Part shown: positions 47,898 through 56,477 of the stretch, in pieces
Numbering within the stretch: position 1 is the first letter of the stretch
Layout: every line of letters begins with the position of its first letter
Assembly (NCBI RefSeq): GCF_008386585.1
Contig: NZ_VUOB01000042.1
Coordinates: 77,406-141,405 of the forward strand
Source of the DNA: Solihabitans fulvus
GTDB taxonomy: Bacteria; Actinomycetota; Actinomycetes; Mycobacteriales; Pseudonocardiaceae
Direction of reading: 5' to 3'
DNA length: 64,000 nucleotides
The notes under the pieces: generated by a model
The model's database searches: none
Told to the model about the DNA's origin: nothing
What the model saw: the letters and a program-made list of their open reading frames with translations, nothing else
Program-made: the position numbers and the translations under genes

Positions 47898-47915
47898 GGC
47901 CGTGCGCGCACGGCC
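47898..47915. promoter_or_regulatory. Perfect 18-base palindrome upstream of the oxidoreductase
   Basis: GGCCGTGCG joined to CGCACGGCC without a spacer. It lies 35 bases upstream of the GTG, with a TATGCT (-10-like, minus strand 47923-47918) immediately upstream of it, the usual site of a repressor operator. Confidence 0.45.
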
Positions 47916-48110
47916 GAGCATAGGTAACGGCCCGCGCCGACGCCTCCCTGGCCTCGACCGACACGACCGCCAACCCGGTCGAACCCGTTGTGCGCGTTCA
48001 GGTTCACGCGTCAGCGGCGACAGGGCGCTGCCGTTGCCGCGGCTCGGCCTGTCCGGTTCGGTCTGAGGTACGCTGCGTCCACGCCGCGACTACGTGAGGA
48101 GGTGAGCCCG

Positions 48111-48170
48111 ATGACCGGAACCGGTTCCAACCGGGCACTCCTCGCCGGCGCGTTCGCCTTCGCGGGCTGA
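48111..48170 (+). CDS. Possible 19-aa leader peptide
   Basis: ATG 48111 has one of the best ribosome binding sites in the window (GAGGAGGTGAG). The product is MTGTGSNRALLAGAFAFAG. A weak GAGTGT/ACACTC hairpin follows (48181-48205), then a broken epoxide hydrolase gene. It could be a leader peptide, a truncated signal sequence, or the remnant of a longer gene. Confidence 0.35.
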   Translation: MTGTGSNRALLAGAFAFAG

Positions 48171-48219
48171 ACCGCACTGGGAGTGTCCGTCCACGACACA
48201 CACTCTCAGTGAAGGAATC

Positions 48220-48572
48220 ATGACAGCCACACCGTTCCAGATCGCCGTGTCCGACGACGTCCTCGACGACGTTCACCAGGAGGGGCGTCGCCGAGACCTG
48301 GCACGAGCTGATGACGAAGACCCTTGGCTACCAACGGTTCGGGGCCGTCGGCGGCGATATCGGCGGCGGCGTGACGCAGTGGCTCGGCGCGCTGTGCCCC
48401 GGCGAGGTCGTCGGCGTGCAGATCACCTCGGCGGTCATCGCGGCCGATTTCGCCGCGCAGCCGCCGACCACGCAGGAGCAGGCGTTCCTCGACACCGTCG
48501 CCGCGTACGACGCTGAGGACCAGGGCTACAGCGAGATCATGTGCACGCGGCCGGACACGATCGCCGCACAGC
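48220..48572 (+). pseudogene. Remnant of an epoxide hydrolase
   Basis: ATG 48220 after GAAGGA starts with TPFQIAVSDDVLDDV, the epoxide hydrolase N-terminal motif. The frame then fails. A second frame continues with WHELMTKTLGYQRFGAVGGD, LCPGEVVGVQI and DQGYSEIMCTRPDTIA, all typical of the middle of the same family. About 110 residues between the pieces and the whole C-terminal third are missing, and the nucleophile loop reads GGDIGG instead of GGDWG. Three separate lesions mean it cannot make active enzyme. Confidence 0.78.
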
Positions 48573-48573
48573 A

Positions 48574-48610
48574 GCGTGCCCCCTCGACCGCAGGGGTCGA
48601 GGGGGCACGC
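48574..48610. terminator. Bidirectional terminator
   Basis: A 16-bp perfect stem (48574-48589 with 48595-48610) and a 5-base loop lie 16 bases beyond the aspS stop codon and at the end of the epoxide hydrolase remnant. Confidence 0.85.
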
Positions 48611-48625
48611 CGGCGAAACTTGGTA

Positions 48626-49933
48626 CTACGGCTCCAGGCGGTTGGGGCCGCGGAACAGGAACGTGGTCTCGCGGATGCTGTCGACGCCGAGCAGCACCAT
48701 CATGATGCGGTTCAGGCCGGCGCCGAGGCCGCCGTGCGGGGGCGTGCCGAACCGGAACGAGTCGAGGTAGGGCTTGAGCGGCTCGGTGGCCATGCCCTTC
48801 TCCTCGGCCTGCTTCATGAGCACGTCGTAGCGGTGCTCACGCTGCGCGCCGGTGGTGATCTCGATGCCCTTCCAGAGCAGGTCGAAGCTCTCGGTCACCT
48901 CGGGCCGGTCGGCATTCCGCATGTGGTAGAACGGCCGGACGCCGATCGGGAACTCGGTGATGAACACGAACTGGTGGCCGTACTTCTCCTGCACCAGCGC
49001 GGAGATCGAACGCTCGCCCTCGGGGTCGAGGTCGCCCTTGACCTTCTCCGGCTTCCAGCCCTGCTCGGTCAGCTGCTCGATCGCGTCGCGCATGGTGATG
49101 CGGGGGAACGGCAGCTCCGGCACGACGACCTCGACGCCGAAGAGCTCCTGGATCGCCTCGCCGTGCTTCGCCTTCACCTCGGCCAGCACGTGCGCGAGCA
49201 TGCGCTCCTCGAACGACATGACGTCCTCGACGCCGTCGATCCAGGCGAGCTCGAGGTCGATACCGGTGAACTCGGTGGCGTGCCGCGAGGTGAACGACGG
49301 CTCTGCGCGGAACACCGGGCCGATCTCGAACACCTTGTCGATGCCGCCGGAGATCGCCATCTGCTTGTAGAACTGCGGCGACTGCGCCAGGTAGGCGGTG
49401 CGGTCGAAGTACTTCACCTTGAAGACCTCGGCGCCCGACTCCGAGGCGGTGCCCATGAACTTCGGCGTGTGCAGCTCGGTCGCGCCCTCGCCGTAGGCGA
49501 ACTCGCGCAGCGCGGCCTCGACCGTGGTCTGCACCTGGAAGATCAGCGTCCGCGCCGGGTTGCGCAGGTCGAGGAAACGCCAGTCGAGACGCTGGTCGAT
49601 GCCGGTCAGCTCGTTGATCGGCAGCGGCGAGTCGGCCGCGTTGACGACCTCGACGGAGTCCGGCACCAGCTCGATGCCGCCGAGCTTGACGATCGGGTTC
49701 TCCACGATCGTGCCGGTCACCTTCACGGCCGACTCGATGGCGGCGTGCTCGAAGGTCTCCTCGGTCTCCGAGGCGGGCTCGGTGCGCTTGTTGGTGACCT
49801 GAACCATGCCCGTGTGATCACGCACCAGGACGAACTGCATCTTGCGCTGGAGCCGGGAGGTGTTGATCCATCCGTAGACGGTCACACGCTCGCCGATGTG
49901 TGCGGGGAGATCCCGCACCAGAGTCCTGGGCAT
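48626..49933 (-). CDS. aspS: Archaeal-type aspartate-tRNA(Asp/Asn) ligase
   Basis: 435 aa. An N-terminal OB-fold anticodon-binding domain (VTVYGWINTSRLQRKMQFVL) leads to a class II catalytic core: motif 2 region FEIGPVFRAEPSFTSRHATEF, ATP-site flipping loop, and motif 3 GGLGAGLNRIMMVLLG. The length and lack of the bacterial insertion domain (bacterial AspRS is about 590 aa) place it in the archaeal-type, often non-discriminating class. It charges tRNA-Asp and perhaps mischarges tRNA-Asn. It stands as a single gene with its own terminator. Whether it is the only AspRS in the genome cannot be told from here. Confidence 0.93.
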   Translation of the reverse strand: MPRTLVRDLPAHIGERVTVYGWINTSRLQRKMQFVLVRDHTGMVQVTNKRTEPASETEETFEHAAIESAVKVTGTIVENPIVKLGGIELVPDSVEVVNAADSPLPINELTGIDQRLDWRFLDLRNPARTLIFQVQTTVEAALREFAYGEGATELHTPKFMGTASESGAEVFKVKYFDRTAYLAQSPQFYKQMAISGGIDKVFEIGPVFRAEPSFTSRHATEFTGIDLELAWIDGVEDVMSFEERMLAHVLAEVKAKHGEAIQELFGVEVVVPELPFPRITMRDAIEQLTEQGWKPEKVKGDLDPEGERSISALVQEKYGHQFVFITEFPIGVRPFYHMRNADRPEVTESFDLLWKGIEITTGAQREHRYDVLMKQAEEKGMATEPLKPYLDSFRFGTPPHGGLGAGLNRIMMVLLGVDSIRETTFLFRGPNRLEP

Positions 49934-50099
49934 CGCACATCCTCGATAGCTCGTGCACTAGACAGATTCGCGCTGGTCGGGCCGACGCTCGCGGCCGGTT
50001 GAGGTTATCGCATCGTCGGTGCGCGCCCGGCGACCGGTGCGCGGGCCCGGACACGCGCGGTGACCGCGCGCTCACCCCGCCCCGGCCGCCCAGGGCAGA

Positions 50100-52844
50100 T
50101 CACGCCTGCCGCGCCGCGGTGTCCAGATCCAGCCTGGCGAGCTCCGTCCTGGTCGCGACGCCGAGTTTGGGGAACGCGTTGTACAGGTGGTAGCTCACCG
50201 TCTTCGGGCTGAGGAACAGCTGCGCGGCGATCTCGCGGTTCGTCACGCCGGTCGCGGCCAGCCGGACGACCTGGAGCTCCTGCGGGGTGAGTTGGTTGAG
50301 CCGGTTCGCGGCGCCCGAGGCCGGCGCGAGGGTCTGGCCGGTGGCGCGCAGCTCGGTCCGGGCGCGGTCCGCCCACGCCATCGCCTGCACGCGCTCGAAC
50401 GCCTCGACGGCGCGGCCCAGCTGGGTGCGGGCCTCGGCGCGGCGGCGCTGCCGCCGCAGCCACTCCCCGTAGACCAGCTCGGTCCTGCCGCGTTCGAACG
50501 GGCAGTCGTCCCTGCCGTGCAGGGCGAGCGCGGCCAGGTAGCTCTCCTCCGCCGCAGGGCCGTCGGTCAACAGGCCGCGACACCTGGCCAGCACGGCGTC
50601 CGCCCAGTCCTGCCCGATGTGCTCGACCCAGGCCATGAGGCGCGCCAACGGTTCGGCGGCCCGGTCGGGTCGGCCGAGCCGCACCGCGGCCTCGATCCAG
50701 TCCGGCATGCTCCTGGTGATGGGCAGCTGGTAGCCGAGCGGCCCGGTGAACAACGCCTCCAGCCGGTCCAGCACGGCCGCGTACCGTCCGGCGCCGAGGT
50801 CGAGCAGGCTCAGCGCCGCGTGCGCCCACGACGGACCCGGCGCGCGCCGCAGCAGCTCGGTGCCGAGCAGGCACTCGTTGGCGTGCGCGCGGCACTCGTC
50901 CTCGGCTCCCCTTCGGGCCGCGACATAGGCCAGTACCCCGTGCACGTGCACGGCCCTGTGGTGTTGTCGGGTGTCGCGGGCGATCCGCAGCGCCTCGGTC
51001 GCCGACACGAGCGCGTCGCGGTGCAGCCCCGCGAACAGCTGCGCGACCGACTGGTAGATCAGCGACAGCGGCAGCCAGCCGACCACGCCGTGCGTGCGGC
51101 AGTCGGCGGCCATCCGCGCGGCCTGGTGGTAGGTCCGCCGGTAGTCGCCGGTCAGCAGGAGCAGCGCGGCGAGCATGGATCGGTGCGAGAAGCTGACCTC
51201 GCGCGTCTCGGCGCGCTCGGCCCACACCCGGAGCCGTTCGAGGTCGCCGGGCGGCCAGCCGACGGTCAGGCCGCTGCCGAGGAGCTGGCCGAGCTGCATC
51301 GGGCCGTCGGCGTCCGGCGACAGCCGAGACAACAGTTCGGTGGCGCGCCGGCCGAGGTCCGCTTCGCCGACAAGCCAGCAGTACTGGATCGTCTCGGCGA
51401 GCATCCCGTCGGCGACCCTCGGGTGCTCCGCCATGATCGGGACGACCGCATCGACCAGGTCAGGGAAGGCGCTGTCGTCGGTGCCGTCGCGGAACTGCGT
51501 GGTGGCCCTGACATAGGCGAGCCTGGCCACCATCAGCGGGTCGGTGGTCTCCCGGATCGCCACGGCGGCCAGCGCCCGCGCCTGGTCGACGTCGCCGGCG
51601 TACGCCGAGGCCTCCGCGGCGACGGCGAGCCTGCGCACCTTCGCGACCGGGTCGACGCTCAGCGCGGCGGCCCTACCGTAGGCGGCGGCGACCGCGCCGT
51701 AGCCGCTGCGGTCCCTGGCGCGTTCGGCCGCGCGTTCCAGGGCGGACGCGGTCGGCTCGTCCGGCCCGGTCGCCGCCGCCGCGTACTGCCAGGCCCGCAG
51801 GTCCACGTCCTGCTCACCGTCGAGGACGCGCGCGAGCGCCCGGTGCGCGGCGAGCCGCTCGGACAGCACCGCGCCCTGCCGCAGCGCGGTGCGCACGAGC
51901 GGATGGCGGAACTCGATGGCCTGGCCGCGCGCGGTGACCAGCCCGACGCGTTCGGCCGGCGCGAGGGCGGCGGGCTCGACCCAGAGCGTCGCGGCGGCCC
52001 GCAGCACGACGTCGAGCCGCCCCGTGTCGTCGCAGGCCGCCACGAGCAGCACGGTCCGCGTCTCGACCGGCAGGGCGTCGATGCGCTTGCGGTAGGCGTC
52101 CTGGATGCGTTGCGGCAACGGCAAAACCCCGAGCCCGAACACCCCGGCCGCCGCCGAATCGGCCACCCCTCGGCCGGCCAGCTCGATGAGCGCCAGCGGG
52201 TTGCCGCCGGTCTCGGCGAGCACCGCGTCCCGCAACCTGGCCGGCATGTCCGGGGCGTGTTCGGCGAGCAGCACCGACGAGGACTCCTGGTCGAGCCCGT
52301 GCAACCGCAGCTCGGGCAGGCCTGCCGACGGGAACGCGCTGTGCTCGTCCCGCGCCGCGAACACCAGCGCGACACCCTCGGCCTCCAGCCGTCGCGCGGC
52401 GAACAGCAGCGCCTCGGCCGAGGCCGTGTCCAGCCACTGCGCGTCGTCGACCAGACACAGCAGCGGGCCGTCCTCGGCGAGTTCGGACAGCAGGGTCAGC
52501 ACGGCGAGCCCGATCAGGAACCGGTCGGCGCGCGGCGCGGCGTCCAGGCCGAACGCGCCGCGCAACCCGGACGCCTGCGGACCGGGCAATGTTCCGATGC
52601 GGTCCAGCACCGAGCGGAACAACAGGTGCAGGGCGGCGAAGGGCAGCTCGGCCTCGGTCTCCACGCCGACGCCGCGCAGCACCCGCAGACCGGTGTCCGC
52701 CGCGGTTCGGCCGGTGTGCTCCAGGAGGGCGGTCTTGCCGACCCCTGGCTCGCCGCGCAGCACCAGCACGCTGCTGCGGCCGGACCGGGCGTCGGCGAGC
52801 AGGCGACCCAACTCGCGTTGTTCCTCGGACCGTCCATAGAGCAC
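50100..52844 (-). CDS. LAL-type LuxR regulator (AAA ATPase plus HTH)
   Basis: 914 aa. Opening LYGRSEEQRELGRLLADARS, Walker A GEPGVGKTA, Walker B LCLVDDAQWLD, a long TPR-like middle, and a C-terminal LuxR HTH (LTPQELQVVRLAATGVTNRE, then IAAQLFLSPKTVSYHLYNAF). Large ATP-binding LuxR regulators activate secondary metabolism or sugar uptake genes in actinomycetes. It is divergent from the M24 protein at 52990, with about 145 bases between, so it may control that operon. Confidence 0.93.
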   Translation of the reverse strand: MLYGRSEEQRELGRLLADARSGRSSVLVLRGEPGVGKTALLEHTGRTAADTGLRVLRGVGVETEAELPFAALHLLFRSVLDRIGTLPGPQASGLRGAFGLDAAPRADRFLIGLAVLTLLSELAEDGPLLCLVDDAQWLDTASAEALLFAARRLEAEGVALVFAARDEHSAFPSAGLPELRLHGLDQESSSVLLAEHAPDMPARLRDAVLAETGGNPLALIELAGRGVADSAAAGVFGLGVLPLPQRIQDAYRKRIDALPVETRTVLLVAACDDTGRLDVVLRAAATLWVEPAALAPAERVGLVTARGQAIEFRHPLVRTALRQGAVLSERLAAHRALARVLDGEQDVDLRAWQYAAAATGPDEPTASALERAAERARDRSGYGAVAAAYGRAAALSVDPVAKVRRLAVAAEASAYAGDVDQARALAAVAIRETTDPLMVARLAYVRATTQFRDGTDDSAFPDLVDAVVPIMAEHPRVADGMLAETIQYCWLVGEADLGRRATELLSRLSPDADGPMQLGQLLGSGLTVGWPPGDLERLRVWAERAETREVSFSHRSMLAALLLLTGDYRRTYHQAARMAADCRTHGVVGWLPLSLIYQSVAQLFAGLHRDALVSATEALRIARDTRQHHRAVHVHGVLAYVAARRGAEDECRAHANECLLGTELLRRAPGPSWAHAALSLLDLGAGRYAAVLDRLEALFTGPLGYQLPITRSMPDWIEAAVRLGRPDRAAEPLARLMAWVEHIGQDWADAVLARCRGLLTDGPAAEESYLAALALHGRDDCPFERGRTELVYGEWLRRQRRRAEARTQLGRAVEAFERVQAMAWADRARTELRATGQTLAPASGAANRLNQLTPQELQVVRLAATGVTNREIAAQLFLSPKTVSYHLYNAFPKLGVATRTELARLDLDTAARQA

Positions 52845-52989
52845 GGTCGCGAACGTACCCGAGCAAGGTCATCCGAACCCGGTCATCCGCCCGATCCGCT
52901 CGGCCACTCCCGCGCCATAGCGTCCTGATCAGCACGAACCGCCGCCCGGCCCGGATCGGAGTTTCGGGCCACGCAAAGGAGAAACCGCC

Positions 52990-54237
52990 ATGGGGGAACA
53001 GATTCCGACCTACTCGATCGCAGAACGTGACCGGCGTTGGGCGCTGGCCCGCGACCTGATGGACGCCGAGGGCGTGCAGGCGCTGGTGGCCTACGGCGAG
53101 CACGAGTCCACCGGTCCAGCGCAGTTCGCGCCGGACGTCTACTTCACCAACGAGCGGCCGGGATCCATCGTGATCTTCGCCAAGGACGCCGACCCGATCT
53201 CGCTGGTGTGGTCGCCGATGCACGTCGAGGACCACATCGAGGCGCGGCGGCGCGGCGAGGCGTGCTGGACCGAGCCGAAGAACATGCGGGTCGCCAAGCA
53301 CGCGGCCGGTGTCGTGCAGGTGCTGCGCGAGTTCGGTCTCGAGAAGGCCGCGGTCGGCGTGCTCGGGCTCGAGCCGTACCCGCCGTTCCACTTCAACCCG
53401 ATCATGCCCTACGGCCTGTGGTCGGAGGTGCTGCGGGAGCTGCCGGACGCGACGTTCAAGCCGGTGCAGCTGGCGTTCTCGATGCGCACCATCCGGTTGT
53501 CCGAGGAGGAACTCGCCGTCGTCCGGCACGCCGCGGGAATCGGCGAGGCGATGGCGAACGCGATGGCCGAGGTCGCGCGGCCCGGTGTCACCGAGGCCGA
53601 GGTGTACGCGGCCGGCATGACCGAGTCGTTCCGGCTCGGGTCGGTCGCGCCGGGCATGCTGTTGCAGTCCGGCAAGGGCTACGCGTGCTGGGGTCCGCCC
53701 GCGTGGCAGTACCGGCCGCAGGCGCCGAGGATCATCGAGGACGGCGACATCATCCAGGCCGAGGTGTTCACCAGCTTCGGCATGCGGGAGACGCAGCACC
53801 AGGTCGCCATCCAGGTCGGCGCGGCGAGCGCGGAGACCGAGCGGGCGGCCGCGATCGCCAGGGCCAGTTACGAGGCCGGGTTGGCGACGCTGCGGCCAGG
53901 CAACAGCTTCGGTCAGCTGGTGGACGCCATGCTGGCACCGCTGACGGCGGCGGGCGGCTGGAACGTGCACCCGATGGTGCACACCCTCAATCCGTACGGC
54001 CCGGTGTGCGGGTTCGGCGGCGGCCTGACGAACCTGCCGGAGGCCGAGGACTACGGGCAGCTGTTCACCGTGCCGACCGTCGGCGGGCAGCTGCCGCTGC
54101 TGCCCGGCATGACCTTCGCGTTCGAGCCGAACTGCGTGCTGGACGGTCACCTGGTCAATCTCGGCGGCACTGTGGTCGTCGGCGATCATGGCGCGATCGA
54201 GCTGAACGATGTCACCACGCGGCTGATCCGCGTCTAG
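52990..54237 (+). CDS. M24 (creatinase/Xaa-Pro peptidase) fold protein with altered metal site
   Basis: 415 aa. An N-terminal creatinase-like domain (ARDLMDAEGVQALVAYGEHE) is followed by a pita-bread C-terminal domain with MRTIRLSEEELAVVRHAAGIG and FAFEPNCVLDGHLVNLGGTVVV. The usual Asp-Asp metal ligands are replaced: the first lies in IIQAEVF (Glu) and the second region reads GMRETQHQ. Two-metal peptidase activity is therefore doubtful; creatinase- or lyase-type metal-free chemistry, as in other M24 relatives, is possible. AAGGAG precedes ATG 52990. Likely operon with the TrmO-like gene. Confidence 0.85.
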   Translation: MGEQIPTYSIAERDRRWALARDLMDAEGVQALVAYGEHESTGPAQFAPDVYFTNERPGSIVIFAKDADPISLVWSPMHVEDHIEARRRGEACWTEPKNMRVAKHAAGVVQVLREFGLEKAAVGVLGLEPYPPFHFNPIMPYGLWSEVLRELPDATFKPVQLAFSMRTIRLSEEELAVVRHAAGIGEAMANAMAEVARPGVTEAEVYAAGMTESFRLGSVAPGMLLQSGKGYACWGPPAWQYRPQAPRIIEDGDIIQAEVFTSFGMRETQHQVAIQVGAASAETERAAAIARASYEAGLATLRPGNSFGQLVDAMLAPLTAAGGWNVHPMVHTLNPYGPVCGFGGGLTNLPEAEDYGQLFTVPTVGGQLPLLPGMTFAFEPNCVLDGHLVNLGGTVVVGDHGAIELNDVTTRLIRV

Positions 54238-54254
54238 GAAACGGAGGTCACGGC

Positions 54255-54722
54255 GTGACGCAGGACCTGACCATGCGGCCGGTCGGCACGGTCGTCGGAG
54301 GCCGGGAGGCGGCCGTCGACGACGACTGGGGCGGCGAGCGGGCGGTGATCCGGCTGGACGGCGACCGGTTCACCGAGGCCGCGCTGGCCGGCCTGACCGA
54401 GTTCTCCCACCTGGAGATCGTGTTCGTGTTCCATCTGGTCGACCCGGCCACGGTGCAGACTGCCGCGCGGCACCCGCGCGGCAACCAGGACTGGCCGCTG
54501 GTCGGCATCTTCGCGCAGCGCGGCAAGAACCGGCCCAACCGGCTCGGGGTGTCGCGGTGCCGCCTGCTCGGGGTGACCGGGCTCGATGTGCTCGTCGAGG
54601 GCCTCGACGCGATCGACGGCACACCGGTGTTGGACGTCAAGCCCTACCTCGCCGAGTTCGGCCCGCAGGGCGCGCAGTCCCAGCCCGACTGGTCCACCGA
54701 ACTGATGCGCGACTACTACTGA
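54255..54722 (+). CDS. TrmO-family (UPF0066/YaeB) protein
   Basis: 155 aa from GTG 54255 (GGAGGT upstream). Family motifs: RPVGTVVGGR, FSHLEIVFVFHL, RGNQDWPLVGIFAQRGKNRPNRLGVSRCRLL and GTPVLDVKPYL. The family binds S-adenosylmethionine through a beta-barrel and includes the enzyme that methylates t6A37 in tRNA. It follows the M24 gene by 17 bases, so the two may serve one pathway rather than tRNA modification; the NRPNRLG signature itself is intact. Confidence 0.9.
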   Translation: MTQDLTMRPVGTVVGGREAAVDDDWGGERAVIRLDGDRFTEAALAGLTEFSHLEIVFVFHLVDPATVQTAARHPRGNQDWPLVGIFAQRGKNRPNRLGVSRCRLLGVTGLDVLVEGLDAIDGTPVLDVKPYLAEFGPQGAQSQPDWSTELMRDYY

Positions 54723-54736
54723 CCCACCCGAGTCAC

Positions 54737-54771
54737 CGGTGTGGCGCGGGCCTCTCGCCCGCGTCACACCG
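54737..54771. terminator. Terminator between TrmO-like and STAS genes
   Basis: A 15-bp stem (54737-54751 with 54757-54771, one G-T pair) and a 5-base loop, placed between convergent genes. Confidence 0.8.
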
Positions 54772-54782
54772 CTGGCCGAGTG

Positions 54783-55157
54783 CTAGATGGACCCGGTGCC
54801 GGCGGTCACGGCGTCGGCGACGCTGGCGTGGATGACGAAGTGCTCGGCGAGGCCGGTCGCCTCCAGCGGCCGCAGCACGGCGTGCTGGTCGGCGACGATG
54901 ATCAGCCGGCAGCCGGTCTGCTCCCCCGCCTCGCTCGCCTCGACCAGGGCGCTGAGCCCGACCGAGCCGAGGAAGGTCACCTTGGTGAGATCGACCACGG
55001 CCAGCGTCGCGGCGGGCGATCCGGTCGCCTCCGACAATCCGGTGCGCACCTGGTCGATCGTGTTCATGTCGACCTCGCCGGCCACTGCGACCACGACGGT
55101 CGCTGGATCCGGCCAAGCCAGGCTCACTCGGATCAGCTCGGGCGAGTGCTGGGACAT
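54783..55157 (-). CDS. STAS-domain anti-anti-sigma factor
   Basis: 124 aa from ATG 55157 with GGAGG upstream. STAS fold: VVVAVAGEVDMNTIDQVRTG and VVDLTKVTFLGSVGLSALVE, where the Ser after FLG is the usual phosphorylation site. These proteins bind RsbW-type kinases and free a sigma factor. It is divergent from the MEDS/HATPase protein at 55478, a natural partner. Confidence 0.92.
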   Translation of the reverse strand: MSQHSPELIRVSLAWPDPATVVVAVAGEVDMNTIDQVRTGLSEATGSPAATLAVVDLTKVTFLGSVGLSALVEASEAGEQTGCRLIIVADQHAVLRPLEATGLAEHFVIHASVADAVTAGTGSI

Positions 55158-55477
55158 CGTAAGGCCTCCGGGATGGTGCGCATCTGGCGCCCAAGCGTAC
55201 GCGGGCAAACAGTGTGGGCTACCGCCGCATGACAGGGGAAACCACGGTGTGGTCGCCGCTGACGAAGCGTGGTGCAGCTGTCTGCTCAACTGCTGGCGGT
55301 CAATCTAGCGTCGAGTCCCCGTGTGTCGCTACCAGGTCGTATCCATCGCGCTGCATGCGCACATCGGACTCGGTAGGGTGAAATGGCGTCCGTTTGAGGA
55401 GGGAGATCACCGACAAGCCGTAACGCTCAGTTGCGCCAGGTGATCCCGCGGACGGCGAAGACCAAGATGGGCAGCAG
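55158..55477. promoter_or_regulatory. 320-base divergent region between STAS and MEDS genes
   Basis: Non-coding; must carry both promoters. A 7-base inverted repeat GATCACC (55405-55411) / GGTGATC is visible close to the MEDS start, and a GGAGGGAG motif lies near 55399. No clear sigma-B-type pair could be assigned. Confidence 0.35.
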
Positions 55478-56428
55478 ATGAACGCGCCGACGATCGTGGG
55501 GTCGCTCCACCACCCCGCCCTGCTCTACCGCGGCCCCGCCGAGTACCTCGCCGGGACGGTCCCGTTCGTGCTCGACGGGCTCGCCGCCGGCCAGCCCGTC
55601 GCCGTCGTCGTTCCCCCGGGAAACCTGACGCTGCTGCGCTCCCACCTTGGCGACGCGGCCGAACGAGTCCTGATGATCGACATGACGGAGGCCGGTCGCA
55701 ACCCCGGCCGGATCATCCCCGGGGTGCTGCGCGCGTTCGCGGACAAGCACGACGGCGTCCACGTGCGGATCATCGGCGAACCGGTCTGGGCGAGCCGTTC
55801 CGCGAGCGAGTATCCCGCCTGCGCCCAACACGAGGCGCTGATCAACCTCGCGTTCAAGGACAGGGATGTCAGCATCCTGTGCCCGTACGACGCGGTGGCG
55901 CTCGACGCCGTCGCCATCGCCGACGCGTTCAGGACGCATCCGATGCTGCTGGACACCGACGGCAGCAGGACGAGCCCCGACTACGCGCCGGACCGCGTGC
56001 TGGCCGACTACAACGAGCCGCTGCCCGTGCCGCCCACCGCGGCGACCTGCCTGGTGCGCCCGAACGACTTCGTCTCGCTCCGACGCTTCGCCGTGGCCCA
56101 GGCCGCGTCGCGTGGCATGGTCGGCGACCGGCTCGACGACCTGCTGCTCGCCGTGACCGAGTTGGCCACCAACAGCGCCGAGGTCGTCCTCGACGCCGCG
56201 CGGCGCGACGATCCGGTCACGATGGCGTTCTGGGCCAAGGACCGGCACCTCGTCTGCCAGGCGCACGGCCCCGGCGTGCTGCGCGATCCCCTCGCCGGTC
56301 GTCGCCCGATCTCGGTCCACCAGTTCCGGGGCAGAGGACTGCTGCTGGTGAACCAGCTCGCCGATCTCGTCCGCGTCCACACCGGGCCGGACAGCACGAC
56401 CGTGCGCGTCCTGTTCCGCCTGCCGTAG
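55478..56428 (+). CDS. MEDS-domain sensor with RsbW-like ATPase
   Basis: 316 aa. Residues about 8-165 form a MEDS domain (HHPALLYRGPAEYLAGTVPF, then the LADYNEPLPVPP linker), a fold proposed to sense methanogen/methylotroph-type signals or hydrocarbons. About 185-316 is a HATPase_c anti-sigma kinase domain (LLLAVTELATNSAEV N-box, GRGLLLVNQLADLV). Such proteins bind STAS partners and control a sigma factor, here probably the adjacent STAS protein. Confidence 0.9.
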   Translation: MNAPTIVGSLHHPALLYRGPAEYLAGTVPFVLDGLAAGQPVAVVVPPGNLTLLRSHLGDAAERVLMIDMTEAGRNPGRIIPGVLRAFADKHDGVHVRIIGEPVWASRSASEYPACAQHEALINLAFKDRDVSILCPYDAVALDAVAIADAFRTHPMLLDTDGSRTSPDYAPDRVLADYNEPLPVPPTAATCLVRPNDFVSLRRFAVAQAASRGMVGDRLDDLLLAVTELATNSAEVVLDAARRDDPVTMAFWAKDRHLVCQAHGPGVLRDPLAGRRPISVHQFRGRGLLLVNQLADLVRVHTGPDSTTVRVLFRLP

Positions 56429-56477
56429 CCGGCGCGTCGAATGATTACCGCCGAGCGGAACCGGGTATTCAGGTCAG

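Noticed and set aside
48011..48276. Minus-strand small frames near the 19-aa peptide
   Set aside because: Arg/Pro-rich shadow translations with no start signals; the plus strand holds recognisable epoxide hydrolase pieces.
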